Source: Bacillota bacterium
GTDB lineage: Bacteria > Bacillota > Clostridia > Saccharofermentanales > Fastidiosipilaceae
DNA: 64,000 nt
Direction of reading: 5' to 3'
Assembly: GCA_023420115.1 (NCBI GenBank)
Contig: JAEZWR010000048.1
Location: 186,001-250,000 of the forward strand
Shown piece by piece: positions 44,529 to 55,100 of this stretch; position 1 is the first letter of the stretch; the number at the start of each line of letters is the position of its first letter. The translations under genes were made by a program, and so were the position numbers. The notes under the pieces are model-generated. The model saw nothing but the letters and a program-made list of their open reading frames with translations. It searched no databases and was not told the DNA's origin.

Positions 44529-45590
44529 ATGCTGATATTAGGTATAGAAAGTTCATGTGATGAGACAGCTGCTTCTATAGTTGAAGATGGACGTAAAATT
44601 ATATCAAATGTGGTATTTAGTCAGATAGATATGCATGCTAAATTTGGTGGGGTGGTACCTGAAATAGCTTCTCGCTCCCATGTAGATTCTATTATTCCGG
44701 TGATTGATGAGTGTCTTTCAAAAGCTGGAATGGGTTTTGATAAATTAGATGCCATTGCAGTTACAGCTGGACCAGGACTAGCTGGAGCTTTGCTAGTTGG
44801 AGTTAGTGCAGCAAAAGCTTTGGCATATGCAAATAATAAGCCACTTTATGCTATCCATCATATTGCTTCACATATTGCTGCGAATTTTTTAAGTCATAAA
44901 AATTTTCAGCCACCTTTTTTGGCCTTGGTTGTTTCGGGAGGACATAGTCATCTCATTTATTGTAGTGAAGACTGGAAATTTAATATAATAGGCAGGACAG
45001 TCGATGATGCTTCTGGTGAAGCCTTAGATAAAATTGCTAGAGCGCTTGGTCTCTCTTATCCAGGAGGGCCTGTCATTGAGAAATTAGCTAAATTAGGTGA
45101 TCCTAATAAACTTAAATATCCACATATAAAATTACAGGGTGAATTTGATTTTAGCTTTAGTGGCTTAAAGACCTGTGCATTAAATTATATTAATAAAATA
45201 AGTCATGAGGCTAAGAAGAGAAATTGCAATTTTGCTGATATAATTCGAATAGAAGATTTTGTCGCTTCGTATCAAGAGGCAATTTTTGCTCAGCTTGAGA
45301 ATAAGACCCAAAAGGCTTTGAAGACATATAACATTAATAGATTTGCTTTGGCTGGTGGTGTTGCTGCTAATTTGACTTTGCAAGAGCGACTATCTAATAT
45401 GTGCCGAAGTTTAAATGTCGATTTTTTTGCTCCAAAGAGAGAGTTTTGCACCGATAATGCCGCTATGGTTGCTGCGATGGCCTATTATGAGATATTGTCA
45501 GGCAAAGAAAGGGCTAGTATGAGTCTGGATGCCAAATCAGTTTGGGATGCTGAAACTTATTTGTCTTCAGGATCTGTAGATGATAAGTAA
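44529..45590 (+). CDS. tsaD: tRNA N6-adenosine threonylcarbamoyltransferase TsaD
   Basis: Transfers the threonylcarbamoyl group to A37 of ANN-decoding tRNAs, together with TsaB and TsaE. The N-terminal LGIESSCDETAASIV, GGVVPEIASRSH, the metal-binding HHIASHIAANF (HxxxH), SGGHSHL, FSFSGLKTC and AGGVAAN are all canonical. At 353 residues it is full length. GGAAGAG at 44518-44524 marks the ATG at 44529, and the frame extends 24 bases upstream. smpB begins 24 bases after the stop, so the two share a transcript. tsaB and tsaE are not in the window. Confidence 0.97.
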   Translation: MLILGIESSCDETAASIVEDGRKIISNVVFSQIDMHAKFGGVVPEIASRSHVDSIIPVIDECLSKAGMGFDKLDAIAVTAGPGLAGALLVGVSAAKALAYANNKPLYAIHHIASHIAANFLSHKNFQPPFLALVVSGGHSHLIYCSEDWKFNIIGRTVDDASGEALDKIARALGLSYPGGPVIEKLAKLGDPNKLKYPHIKLQGEFDFSFSGLKTCALNYINKISHEAKKRNCNFADIIRIEDFVASYQEAIFAQLENKTQKALKTYNINRFALAGGVAANLTLQERLSNMCRSLNVDFFAPKREFCTDNAAMVAAMAYYEILSGKERASMSLDAKSVWDAETYLSSGSVDDK

Positions 45591-45614
45591 TTTATTTATG
45601 AGAATGGATAATTT

Positions 45615-46088
45615 ATGCCAGAGAAAAGAGACAAAAATAATAGTGTTATAAGTGAGAATCGAAAGGCTAGACACGATTTTCATATTATAGAAACGTTCGA
45701 GGCGGGAATAGAACTTAAAGGAACAGAAGTCAAGAGTCTAAGAAATAACAAATGTTCTTTGTCTGATGCATATGCTGCTTTTGACAAAAATGAATTATAT
45801 ATTCATGCTTGGCATATATCACCATATGAGCAGGGAAATAGATTTAATCAAGATCCTTTACGTAAGAGACGTTTGTTACTTCACCATAGAGAATTGGTAT
45901 ATTTAGCAAATTCTGTTCAGAGAGATGGCTTAACACTTATTCCTCTTAAGTTATATTTTAAATCGTCTCGAGTTAAATTGCTTCTTGGTCTATGTAAAGG
46001 TAAGAAAAATTATGATAAGAGAGAAGATATTAAGAAGCGCGATATTGAAAGACAGCTTAGAGAATATACAAAATATTCGCAGAGATAA
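45615..46088 (+). CDS. smpB: SsrA-binding protein SmpB
   Basis: Partner of tmRNA in rescue of stalled ribosomes. ENRKARHDFHIIETFEAG and IELKGTEVKSLR open the OB-fold, KCSLSDAYAAF follows, and the C-terminal basic tail KGKKNYDKREDIKKRDIERQ is the part that enters the decoding site. The 157 residues are normal. A tmRNA gene often lies next to smpB, but none is visible here. A strong terminator follows at 46198. Confidence 0.97.
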   Translation: MPEKRDKNNSVISENRKARHDFHIIETFEAGIELKGTEVKSLRNNKCSLSDAYAAFDKNELYIHAWHISPYEQGNRFNQDPLRKRRLLLHHRELVYLANSVQRDGLTLIPLKLYFKSSRVKLLLGLCKGKKNYDKREDIKKRDIERQLREYTKYSQR

Positions 46089-46197
46089 TAGAATGGATTA
46101 TTTGTTATTTATATTTTGTATTCATACTAATGAGAAGTTAATTACTTTTTCTAGTGTTTTTGAATAAATTTTTTTCAGAAAATTTGGATAAGACAAG

Positions 46198-46235
46198 AAA
46201 ATTCTCTAGTGTGTTTAATCACTAGAGAATTTTTT
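46198..46235. terminator. terminator between smpB and the ABC pseudogene
   Basis: A perfect 14-bp stem (46198-46211 with 46220-46233) with an 8-base loop and T-run. It can serve smpB and the opposing pseudogene. Confidence 0.9.
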
Positions 46236-46258
46236 AAGATTAATACTAAGTAAATAAC

Positions 46259-46916
46259 TTATATAAGTTCTTTATATTTTTTTACATCAATTTCCATAAT
46301 TTGCCCTCGTTCCATTTCGTGAATTGTGTCACAAAATGTAGCTATATCAAGTGGATTATGGCTAGTGATAATAATAGTTTTACCCTCTTTTTTTAATTGT
46401 AAAAGAAGTTTAAGAACCTCTTTTACACCATCATTATCAAGTCCATTCATAGGTTCATCTAAGAGTAAGGGCTTAGGATCTTCCATTAATGCTTGAGGAT
46501 AGCTAGGCGCTGACGCATACCGAGTGAGTATTTAGATACGTGCTTTTTTGACTCTGGATCTAATCCAACTCTCTTCATATATTCACGGACATCATCAACT
46601 GTAATCTTTTTTCTAATTCCTGCTAAGAATTTAAGATTCATTAGCCCAGAATATGAGGGTAAAAATCCTGGATTTTCAATCATGATGCCAATATCTGGAG
46701 GAAGCTTGCCATATAATAGACTTTGACCAAATACTTTAATTTCACCTTGCTTCACTGGGAGAAATCCACAAATACACTTGATTAGAACAGTTTTTCTGAA
46801 CCATTCCTTCCGATAAGTCCATGAATTTTATTTTATTCAAAATTTACGTTGACATTTTTCAACGCTTCTGTTTCTTTAAAAGACATACTTAAATTTTTTA
46901 CTTCAATTAGAGACAT
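46259..46916 (-). pseudogene. broken ABC transporter ATP-binding protein (lantibiotic/bacitracin exporter type)
   Basis: Remnant of a roughly 219-residue ATPase. The beginning MSLIEVKNLSMSF is preceded by GAGAGG. An in-frame TAA at 46833-46835 interrupts it after 27 codons. One base is missing near 46796, exactly in Walker A (GRNGSGKT would be restored), and another near 46496 in front of ALMEDPKPLLLDEP. Between these lesions the sequence is well kept (SKYSLGMRQRLAI, LLDEPMNGLD, TIIITSHNP), so inactivation is recent. The short length and absent extra domain fit BcrA/LanF-type ATPases of peptide-antibiotic immunity or export. Three separate lesions make sequencing error unlikely, but not impossible for the single-base ones. 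Confidence 0.88.
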
Positions 46917-46926
46917 ACGATACCTC

Positions 46927-47115
46927 TCAATTTAATTCACTAATTACTTCGATCTGATGTTTCTGAAATCGCCATAGACCAAGTAATAATAAAACTAAAA
47001 TTATGCTCAAATTTATGCCGATTGCAATTGGCATAAGGATACGAATGAAAATAGTAACGGATTTTAAGGAAATTTTATCGAAAGGGTAAGATTTATTAGA
47101 AGTAAGATTGATGAA
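46927..47115 (-). pseudogene. 3' stump of an ABC permease
   Basis: The last 62 codons of a membrane protein, open from just after a TAA at 47116-47118 (minus strand) to a TGA at 46927-46929. It contains one complete hydrophobic segment (IAIGINLSIILVLLLLGLW) followed by a charged tail, as at the end of ABC-2 permeases. The stop overlaps the ribosome binding site of the broken ATPase gene, the usual permease-ATPase junction. The rest of the permease is gone, presumably by deletion. Confidence 0.55.
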
Positions 47116-47297
47116 TTAAACTATAACTTAAATTTAATTCATAATAGACATATAAAATGTATAGAATATAAATTACCTAAAGAAGAATTTTTTGTTTCTT
47201 ACCATTGTTGTTGCACTTGATTTGACAATTCATCTATAAAAAACAAGCACCAACTATTTCAGTTAATGCTCGTTACTATAGGAATTTAATTAATAAG

Positions 47298-47939
47298 TTA
47301 CTGGTCTAAGTTCTTATCGATAAGTGCATCTATGTACATGTATAAATCAAGATTACTTTCGTTAAGAAAAATATTTTCTGATGTAGAGCAATATTCGTTG
47401 ACGGCATTAAATATTATATTTGATATTTCTGTTCGAAGTTCTTTTGGATAATAATGAAAAATAAGCTCAAAGTCTATTTTGTTAGATTTGTCTGAATATA
47501 ATAGATACCTAGAGTAGCAAAAAATAAATCTATTTATTAGTTCATCGGTTTCATGGATATCTAGATTAGAAAACCAGTTACGCTTAGTAAAATCATCTTT
47601 AATTATATTTTTTACTGATTCAATTCTATAGACCTTATTTTTTACAGGAGAAAAAATATATGTAGATAGTAACCTATGCCTATTATCATTTTCTTGTAAA
47701 TTATCGTCTACAAAGTGAGATATATTTTCATCTTCGTTATTGATATTAATAAGGTCAGATAATGATAATCCAAGTTTAGAGGCAATCAGTTCCATACTGG
47801 CAAGGTCTGGTTGTCTAATAGAATTTTCCCATTGACTTATAGTATTTTGACTTCTGCCTAATAATTTAGCGAAATCTTTTTGACTAAGATTTAGATTCTT
47901 CCTAATTGTACGAATTGCATAACTGTTAAAAGTACCCAT
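47298..47939 (-). CDS. XRE-family transcriptional regulator
   Basis: DNA-binding regulator of 213 residues. Residues about 8-62 are a Cro/CI-type helix-turn-helix (IRKNLNLSQKDFAKLLGRSQNTISQWENSIRQP), followed by a 140-residue C-terminal part rich in aromatic and acidic residues without a recognised domain. A GAGAG ribosome binding site precedes the ATG. It diverges from addB across 315 bases that contain a perfect dyad and a promoter, so it may regulate itself and addAB. It could also have served the neighbouring broken exporter. Confidence 0.88.
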   Translation of the reverse strand: MGTFNSYAIRTIRKNLNLSQKDFAKLLGRSQNTISQWENSIRQPDLASMELIASKLGLSLSDLININNEDENISHFVDDNLQENDNRHRLLSTYIFSPVKNKVYRIESVKNIIKDDFTKRNWFSNLDIHETDELINRFIFCYSRYLLYSDKSNKIDFELIFHYYPKELRTEISNIIFNAVNEYCSTSENIFLNESNLDLYMYIDALIDKNLDQ

Positions 47940-47987
47940 AAAAAACTCTCAATACCTAAAAATATTTATAAATTTGCACCTTGTATA

Positions 47988-48024
47988 ACAATCATATATT
48001 TGTAATTAGTTGTATTATGATTGT
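47988..48024. promoter_or_regulatory. 9-bp dyad, candidate operator
   Basis: ACAATCATA (47988-47996) and its perfect complement TATGATTGT (48016-48024) are separated by 19 bases. The right arm lies inside the spacer of the addB-facing promoter. A site for the divergent XRE regulator is the simplest reading. Confidence 0.5.
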
Positions 48025-48039
48025 GCTAATTAGTATAAT
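48010..48039 (+). promoter_or_regulatory. promoter facing addB
   Basis: The -35 TTGTAT (48010-48015), 18 bases, then -10 TATAAT (48034-48039). It would give a leader of about 210 bases that includes the hairpin at 48139. Confidence 0.6.
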
Positions 48040-48138
48040 TGATTCTATCTCATATATCTATAGTATAGACTCAAGTTTGAGAATTTGAATAATTTTATTA
48101 GTCTAATTTAAACTTTATTTATTTAAAAAGATTAGACA

Positions 48139-48189
48139 TTATTTATTACGGTTTGTTTCTTCGTTTACTTTTTAAGCCGTAATAAATAA
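48139..48189. repeat. long hairpin in the addB leader
   Basis: A perfect 13-bp stem (48139-48151 with 48177-48189), extendable inward by four pairs (two of them G-U), with a 17-base pyrimidine-rich loop. It has no U-tract on the plus strand. It lies 66 bases upstream of addB. Confidence 0.65.
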
Positions 48190-48254
48190 AATTATTACAG
48201 TGAATTATTATAAATTAAGCCAATACTTAAAATTAGTTATTTGAGGGATTATTT

Positions 48255-51200
48255 ATGAATATTATTTATTCCAATTGCCCAGAGCTATATATTAGAAATG
48301 CTTATAACAATATATATGAAACATTGCAGAAGGATAAATTTAAACATATATATATTATTGTGTCAGAACAGAGGAAGGTTTATTTTGAAAATGAGCTTTT
48401 TAAAAGATTAAATTTAAAGTCATTTGTAAACCTTGAGGTGCTAAGTCTAGACCGATTCTTATATCAAATATCAAATGAAATAGGTACATTAGAAGTAGAT
48501 GAAGATATTCCTAGTAAAGTGGCAGATAGTATAAAGGAAATTTTAAATCTTTATATAGCTAAGAAAGAATTGGAAAAAGAAGATCTGAGCAAATTTGATA
48601 GAGAGTATTTAGCAGAAATAGATAATCTTCTCGTACTTAAGTCTGAATTAGATAATTTTATAAGATCGGATATTGGTTCAGAATACCTAGATAGTTTGCT
48701 TGCGGATTTAGAGCAGGATGATGCCTGCTTGGATATTATAAATAGAATTAGGCTTCTTATAAAATTTAATGACAAATATAAAGATGAGCTAAATAAGGAT
48801 GGAGTATATGATAGAAGCAGGAGAACTGCTTTGTTACTTTCATTATTAGAATCTATATTTGATAATTTTAAGAAGGTTAATTGTAATTCTGACGAACTTG
48901 ATTTCCCATATTCTAGGCTTAAGCATTTGTTTGAAAGTCATATTTATTTTTTAGGTATGGCTGAGAATCGTTTTGTTAGAGATGATGAATTTCAACTTAT
49001 GACATTAATTGATAATATTTCAGAGAAATGTTTTGTTAGTGCTGAGATTTCAAATAAGTGTCTTGATTATGTTATTAAATCGAGAACGTGGAACAAACGT
49101 TCATTTTTCGCACCTGCCGAGAAATTAATTTGCAATTTTTTGGAAGTAGAAGACCTTGAAACTAATTTTATATATGCTAATTCTGATGATAAATACAAGA
49201 TTGACCCTGTAGTATATTTAGCCAAAAAATGGCATCTACTAAATTCTTCTGAAGAGGATAATGACGATGAACTAGATAATGTACATTCTCTAAAAGAAAA
49301 TTTAAAACAATATTACAAAAGTGGTGAAAATAGAATTATAGATAGGATTTCTATTTTAAATGCGAGTAGTATTGAAGATTTGGCTGGATATATAGCAGCG
49401 TATATTAAGAAGCTTAAGCGATTAGGAGGAGTTAATTATTCGGATATTGCTATAACATATGCTGAGGAAAATGAGTCTTATTTAAATATTCTATTTAGTC
49501 GTTTAAGGGAATATGAGATTCCATTTTATTCTGATAAGGATATTGATTTGAGCCTAAGTTGCTTCTCTAATTTTTTTACAGAGTTGCTTGCTTTTTTAGA
49601 ATACAATAGTTATCCAGTAAAATTAGATCAGATAACTAAGATTTTTAAATTTTTGCCTAATTCGAGATTGAAATTAATCATTGATTATTTTGAAAATTTT
49701 GTTCTGTCTTTTAACACTAATATAAGTCAAATTTTAAATAAATATGATGATATTAAAATGGATATCTACCGTAATTTGTTTAGTTGTTCAGGTAGTGAGA
49801 CAAATGTGCCTATGAGTGAACTTTTCACAGGACTAGACTTATACATTCAAAAAAATAGTAATTTTTTATCTAAGTTTACAAATGAAAAAATAAAATTTAT
49901 TTCTTTTATATATGTGATGGATAGGTTTGTTAAACCACTTTTTGAGTTGAATATTAATATCAAAGAAAAAAGACTCGACTGTATTTCGCTAATTCTAGGA
50001 TTTATGGAGAAGATAGATATAGAATCGTTGATATTACAAGAGTTAAAAAATGAAACTATTGATTCATTTAGTAAAGATGCTCTAAAAGATAGTTGGAACT
50101 TCTTCCTAGAATTTATGATGGAGATCAAAGATAAATTTATCATACAGTCATATACGATTTATGAGCTTAAGAGATTGTATGAATTAAATGCTCAGGATAT
50201 TAAAGTTAAAAGACTACCGATTGGCGTAAATCAAATTTTTGTATCAAGAGCAGAAAAAGTCTCGCAGTCATCTTTCCCTTATTTTTTTATCTTTCAAGCA
50301 GAACAAGCGTCTTTCCCATTTTCTGAATTTAAACAAAGGCGTTATTTTAAATTGAGCGATTATAAGTATCTTCCCGATGATAAATTTTTATATCCCATTT
50401 TAGAGAATAGGATTGCGGAAGCTTTGATTGTATATAACCTTTTACTGGCAGCGGATAAGTATTTATGTATAACTTATGCTGGAGATAAAGATAAGCAAAG
50501 TAATTTTTGTGCTTTTGTTGATAATAATTTAAGTGATTTTGATACTGATAAGTCATATATATTTAATTTGAATAATAAAATCAATGAAGCTGATAATCTT
50601 ATTAATATTTCAACTAGACGCCAAATAGATAATTTTATTTTTGAGACTGATCTTGAGTATATTAAGTCATTAACAAAAGCTTCTAATTCAGCGGATATAC
50701 TTCGATATTCAATTAAAAATGACAAGAGATTGATAACTGACGATAGTTTCATTGATGCTGGCAAAAAAAGAGAAAAGTCCTTCGTTTTGGGAAATGAATA
50801 TGAAGAAATAAGACAGACTCTTTTTCCAGATGAAAGAATTTATTCTGTTTCTCAATTGGAGAAATATTCTCTTTGTCCTATGCAATACTTTTTTACTTAT
50901 GGCTTATCTTTAAAAGAAAGAGAGAATGCAGGTATTGATGCAAGGATTCAAGGAACTATTACTCATATGTTCTTAGAAAATGTTTTTAGAAATATTAATG
51001 CGTCAATTTATCAAGAATCATTATATAAGTCTAAAGTAGACGGTTTGGAAAAGTATATTAATTCATCTAATGTTGATCTGGTAGATGATAAATCAAATAT
51101 CGACCCAGAGTATAAGAAAGATTATGCAATTATCAAAAATCATTTGAAGATGGAGATGCTTAATTATCTTAAAAAGATAAATAATGAAAAAATTCTTGAT

Positions 51201-52196
51201 GAGATGCTTAATAAGGTTATTCATGATTTAGATTTAATATTTCTGATCGAGAATAAGAATTATAATGGAACATATTATGCAATAAAAAGAATCATATCCC
51301 AGAGTATTAATTCATTTATTTTTGACATTGAAAATAATATTGATGAAATAATATTTAGACCACAATTTTTTGAATGGAACTTTGGAGATTTTGCTGATGT
51401 TGATAAGTCAGAAATTATTGATATGGGTAGAGGGCGCAGCCTTGAACTCGAAAATGAGAAAATAAAAGTCAGGCTTCGCGGAAAGGTCGATAGAGTTGAT
51501 AGAGTTATACGCAGTGTGTCTTCGCCACTGGAAGAGTATCGTATAGTTGACTATAAATTGGGCAGAAAAGAAATCGAGTTTTCCAGAATTTTAGATGGTA
51601 TTGATATGCAACTTCTAGTATATATTGAGGCGCTGCAGCGCTTTTTATCAGAAGGAAAAAGTAAAAGAACAGAAACTAATTCATTTTTTACTGACGAAGG
51701 AAAAGTGCAAAAGATTGTCAGTGATGCCTCTTATTTTTTGCTCGATGCTGTTGGATATAGATTAGACCACGATGATAGAGAGAATTTGAGAGAGATCAAA
51801 GAGAAAATTAAAAGTGGAGAAATTGATGAGACTAGTTTGAGAGATGTGCTGATAAAGATTCAAAGTAAGACATTCCAAGAAAATTCTCTACTTAATAAAA
51901 TCAGGGCTTGTTTAGAAAATAAGAAAAAGTTTAAAGTTATTAATGAGTTAAAAGATAGGCTAAATTATGATGCGCCTGCTGATAATAATACATATAAAGA
52001 AGCAAGAAAAATATTACTGAAAATGAAAGAACATGTCCTAAATAAATGTTTATCAAATGCTGATTCCATTCAAAGTGGGGATTTTAAAACTAGCCCATAT
52101 TATGACAAAGAGTTATCTGCTTGTAAGTACTGTTTGTTTAGAAATTCGTGTAGGTCATGTGATGAAGTTAATCATAATGAAATTGATGAGGGATAA
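48255..52196 (+). CDS. addB: ATP-dependent helicase/nuclease subunit B
   Basis: Second subunit of the AddAB double-strand-break resection enzyme. The N-terminal helicase-like part lacks a Walker A motif, as in the RexB branch. The C-terminal nuclease domain has His904 (THMFLEN), Asp1079 (GKVDRVD) and Asp1099-Tyr-Lys1101 (VDYK). The 4Fe-4S cluster ligands Cys874, Cys1290, Cys1293 and Cys1299 have the spacing known from B. subtilis AddB. At 1313 residues it is longer than usual (about 1150). GAGGG precedes the ATG, and addA starts 2 bases after the stop. Confidence 0.93.
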   Translation: MNIIYSNCPELYIRNAYNNIYETLQKDKFKHIYIIVSEQRKVYFENELFKRLNLKSFVNLEVLSLDRFLYQISNEIGTLEVDEDIPSKVADSIKEILNLYIAKKELEKEDLSKFDREYLAEIDNLLVLKSELDNFIRSDIGSEYLDSLLADLEQDDACLDIINRIRLLIKFNDKYKDELNKDGVYDRSRRTALLLSLLESIFDNFKKVNCNSDELDFPYSRLKHLFESHIYFLGMAENRFVRDDEFQLMTLIDNISEKCFVSAEISNKCLDYVIKSRTWNKRSFFAPAEKLICNFLEVEDLETNFIYANSDDKYKIDPVVYLAKKWHLLNSSEEDNDDELDNVHSLKENLKQYYKSGENRIIDRISILNASSIEDLAGYIAAYIKKLKRLGGVNYSDIAITYAEENESYLNILFSRLREYEIPFYSDKDIDLSLSCFSNFFTELLAFLEYNSYPVKLDQITKIFKFLPNSRLKLIIDYFENFVLSFNTNISQILNKYDDIKMDIYRNLFSCSGSETNVPMSELFTGLDLYIQKNSNFLSKFTNEKIKFISFIYVMDRFVKPLFELNINIKEKRLDCISLILGFMEKIDIESLILQELKNETIDSFSKDALKDSWNFFLEFMMEIKDKFIIQSYTIYELKRLYELNAQDIKVKRLPIGVNQIFVSRAEKVSQSSFPYFFIFQAEQASFPFSEFKQRRYFKLSDYKYLPDDKFLYPILENRIAEALIVYNLLLAADKYLCITYAGDKDKQSNFCAFVDNNLSDFDTDKSYIFNLNNKINEADNLINISTRRQIDNFIFETDLEYIKSLTKASNSADILRYSIKNDKRLITDDSFIDAGKKREKSFVLGNEYEEIRQTLFPDERIYSVSQLEKYSLCPMQYFFTYGLSLKERENAGIDARIQGTITHMFLENVFRNINASIYQESLYKSKVDGLEKYINSSNVDLVDDKSNIDPEYKKDYAIIKNHLKMEMLNYLKKINNEKILDEMLNKVIHDLDLIFLIENKNYNGTYYAIKRIISQSINSFIFDIENNIDEIIFRPQFFEWNFGDFADVDKSEIIDMGRGRSLELENEKIKVRLRGKVDRVDRVIRSVSSPLEEYRIVDYKLGRKEIEFSRILDGIDMQLLVYIEALQRFLSEGKSKRTETNSFFTDEGKVQKIVSDASYFLLDAVGYRLDHDDRENLREIKEKIKSGEIDETSLRDVLIKIQSKTFQENSLLNKIRACLENKKKFKVINELKDRLNYDAPADNNTYKEARKILLKMKEHVLNKCLSNADSIQSGDFKTSPYYDKELSACKYCLFRNSCRSCDEVNHNEIDEG

Positions 52197-52198
52197 TT

Positions 52199-55100
52199 AT
52201 GAGTTTAGATTGGCGTTTAGATAAATTGACTGAGGAGCAAAGAGCGGTTGTATTGGCGGAGCCTGACAGGGATATATTGGTATCAGCTTCAGCTGGCTCT
52301 GGAAAGACTCATGTTTTAAGTGAAAGAATATCTTACAGAATCAGCGAGTTCGCTATGGATTTAAAACGAATTTTGGTACTAACATTTACCGAGGCTGCCA
52401 GTGCTTCTATGAAGAAGCGAATTGAGGATAAGATTAACTATTATATTGAAGAGAATAGAGTTAGGAGAAGTAAAGAGAAAGATTTAGAAAAGATTGAAAA
52501 ATATAAAGAGTCTACTCGCAATTTACTAGCAGCTAGAGAAGACTTATCTGTTTGCAAAATTACGACCTTTCACTCCTTTTGTAAGGCTCTAATTGATGAG
52601 AATATAGGTCAATTACAGAGCTTGGACAACTCCAGTTTGCATCCATCTTATAGAGTTTTGGACGAGGCCGATGCCAATAGTATTCTTTATAAATCGTGTA
52701 CCGAGGTTATTGACAGATATTATAATGAAGAAGAATTTTTTAAGATAAAAGAAAATAAAAGAGAGTTAAATGAACTGAGTCAAAATGAGTTTTTTCTCTT
52801 GAGTTCTCTATTGGGTTCTGGGAAAAATGACAGAGTATTAATTGATGTTTTGGCTACATTTTATAAAAACTTAAGAAATTACCCTAATTATTTAAGCTTT
52901 CTTGAAAATAAAATTATTGAAAATGAAAAGATTGCGAATGTTTTTGATTCGGATGAAGATGTATATTTTTTTGATTTTCTCATTAAGCATGTAAAAAAAT
53001 ACAGCCAAAAGTTCAGATATGAAATTGAATTAGTAAATAATTATTTTTTGAGGGTCCTTGATAAATGCAAAGAAGAAGCAATATATAAAGATGACAGATC
53101 TCTTTGTGTATATTATGCACTAAGACAGATAAATAATACTTTAAATGATATCAGAGGCGATTTTTTAGATGGTAAGAATTGCAATTTAGATAATAATGAT
53201 CCGATAGTTAACATCAGGAAAATTTTAAAAAAATATTTTGCTCTTTCTAAGCGATATCAATTAGCTGTCTGTATGTTTAAGATTCCGTCAGAGCAGACTC
53301 TTAATAAGAACACTGAGCTCAAAGAGCTTGTTGCTGACTTGGCTACCAAAATAAGTCTTTGGATAAAAGATGGGGAGAAGACAGAGTTTGAAATAAATTT
53401 AGCTGATTTGGATTTCTTAAAGAAATTAAAGGGCTTAGCATTAAGTAAAAATTTCCCCTTTTCTGGTATGGTAGAGTTGCTTCAATTAATAGATGTTTAT
53501 TTTTATTATCTTTTTGATATTGCTATAAAGTCAGATAATAAGAAGAAATATACACTTGATTTTCATCCATTTAAATATGATGAAGAAATATATGTGGAAG
53601 AGAGTAAGAATATATCTTCTCTTCTCAAAATTTTACAGTCCATAATAATCGATATAGAGAAGCAGTATAAGAAAAATAAATTAAAAGAAAATGCTGTGGA
53701 TTTTTCTGATTTAATACATCTTGCTTATAAATTAATTGATGAGAATAAAGATGAGTATCAGAGACTATATGATGAAGTATATATTGATGAGTATCAGGAT
53801 ACTTCCGTTATTCAGGAAAAATTATTTTCTAATTTGGCGGCGGGAAAACGTTTCATGGTTGGAGATATGAAACAAAGTATATATCGCTTCCAAGGGGCAG
53901 AGATTTCAAATTTTAGAGATAAGGAATTAAATGAAGACAAAAACACCAATGTGTTTAGACTTAGTACTAACTTCAGAACGAAGAGTTATCTGCTAGATTT
54001 TATTAACTCATTTTTTACTAAAATAATGACTTCTGAACTAGGTGAGATTGAATATGATCAAACACAATTTATGTTTCCATATAGTGGGAATATTAGCGAA
54101 AAAGCAGTTCCTGAACTACTAGGTAATAATGTAGATGAAGATATAATTAAATTTTCTAAAGAAGAAAAATATATAAGTAAAGATGATTACGATAAATTCG
54201 TTAAGATTATAAATATAGAGACTTTAAATACTAAATCTCTTGAAAATGAAATGTTTAGGGAAGCCTTTGCAGATCTTATAAATGAGTATCGAATAGATAC
54301 TAAAGATTTATTAGAGCAAGAAAATAATATGCCATATTATTTTCTTGCTGAGTATGTAAAAAAATTGAAGAATGACAAAAAGATAGAGTTCAAAGATATC
54401 GCAATTATCAGTAGAAACAATCAAGAATTGGCAAAAATTGCTACCATACTTAATTTGTGTAATATCCCTAGTTCTATAGCCTACGAAAGTGGTGAGCTTT
54501 ATTCCAAAAGAGAACTTGAGAGCTTTATCAAATTGCTTTCGAATCGTATGCAGGATGATGCTTTACTTGCCTATTTACTTTCAGATCTTAATATATACCG
54601 TTTCAGTCATGAAGAACTTGCAAAAATTAGTGCAGATTCTAAAAATTTTTATAAGAACACACGTGAAAGTTTTTGTTATCGTTTTTATAATTACCCTAGT
54701 TTGGCTGAAGAAACAGAACTTAGAAATAAGGTTGCTGCTTGTATTAGCGATCTTGAGAGTTTAGCTGATATGGCAAGATATCAAAGTTCATATGATTTCT
54801 TTTCGTATATGTATGATAGAGTCGATTATGAAAGAGTCTGCTCTAGTAGAGATAGCGCAGCTGAAGAGGTTAAATTTGCAAGAGATTTTTTGAAATATCT
54901 TGCATCAGAAAAAGCGACTGCTATTAAATTTATAGTCAATATAGGTGAAAATTTAAACAATAGTTCTCTTTCTGATATTGTAAAGGTGAATGACGATGAG
55001 GATGCTGAGGCTATTAGGCTACTAACATACCATAAGAGTAAGGGTTTGGAATTTAAAGAAGTAATACTATATATGGGAGCTGGAAAATTAAAATATAGAG

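Noticed and set aside
46089..46258. tmRNA gene next to smpB
   Set aside because: No tRNA-Ala-like ends or tag-coding segment; the gap holds only a terminator.
47068..47220. 50-codon frame without a start codon on the plus strand (RFIRSKIDEL ... SYHCCCT)
   Set aside because: It looks somewhat like the end of a regulator and could be another remnant, but it overlaps the permease stump on the other strand and I cannot assign it to a family.
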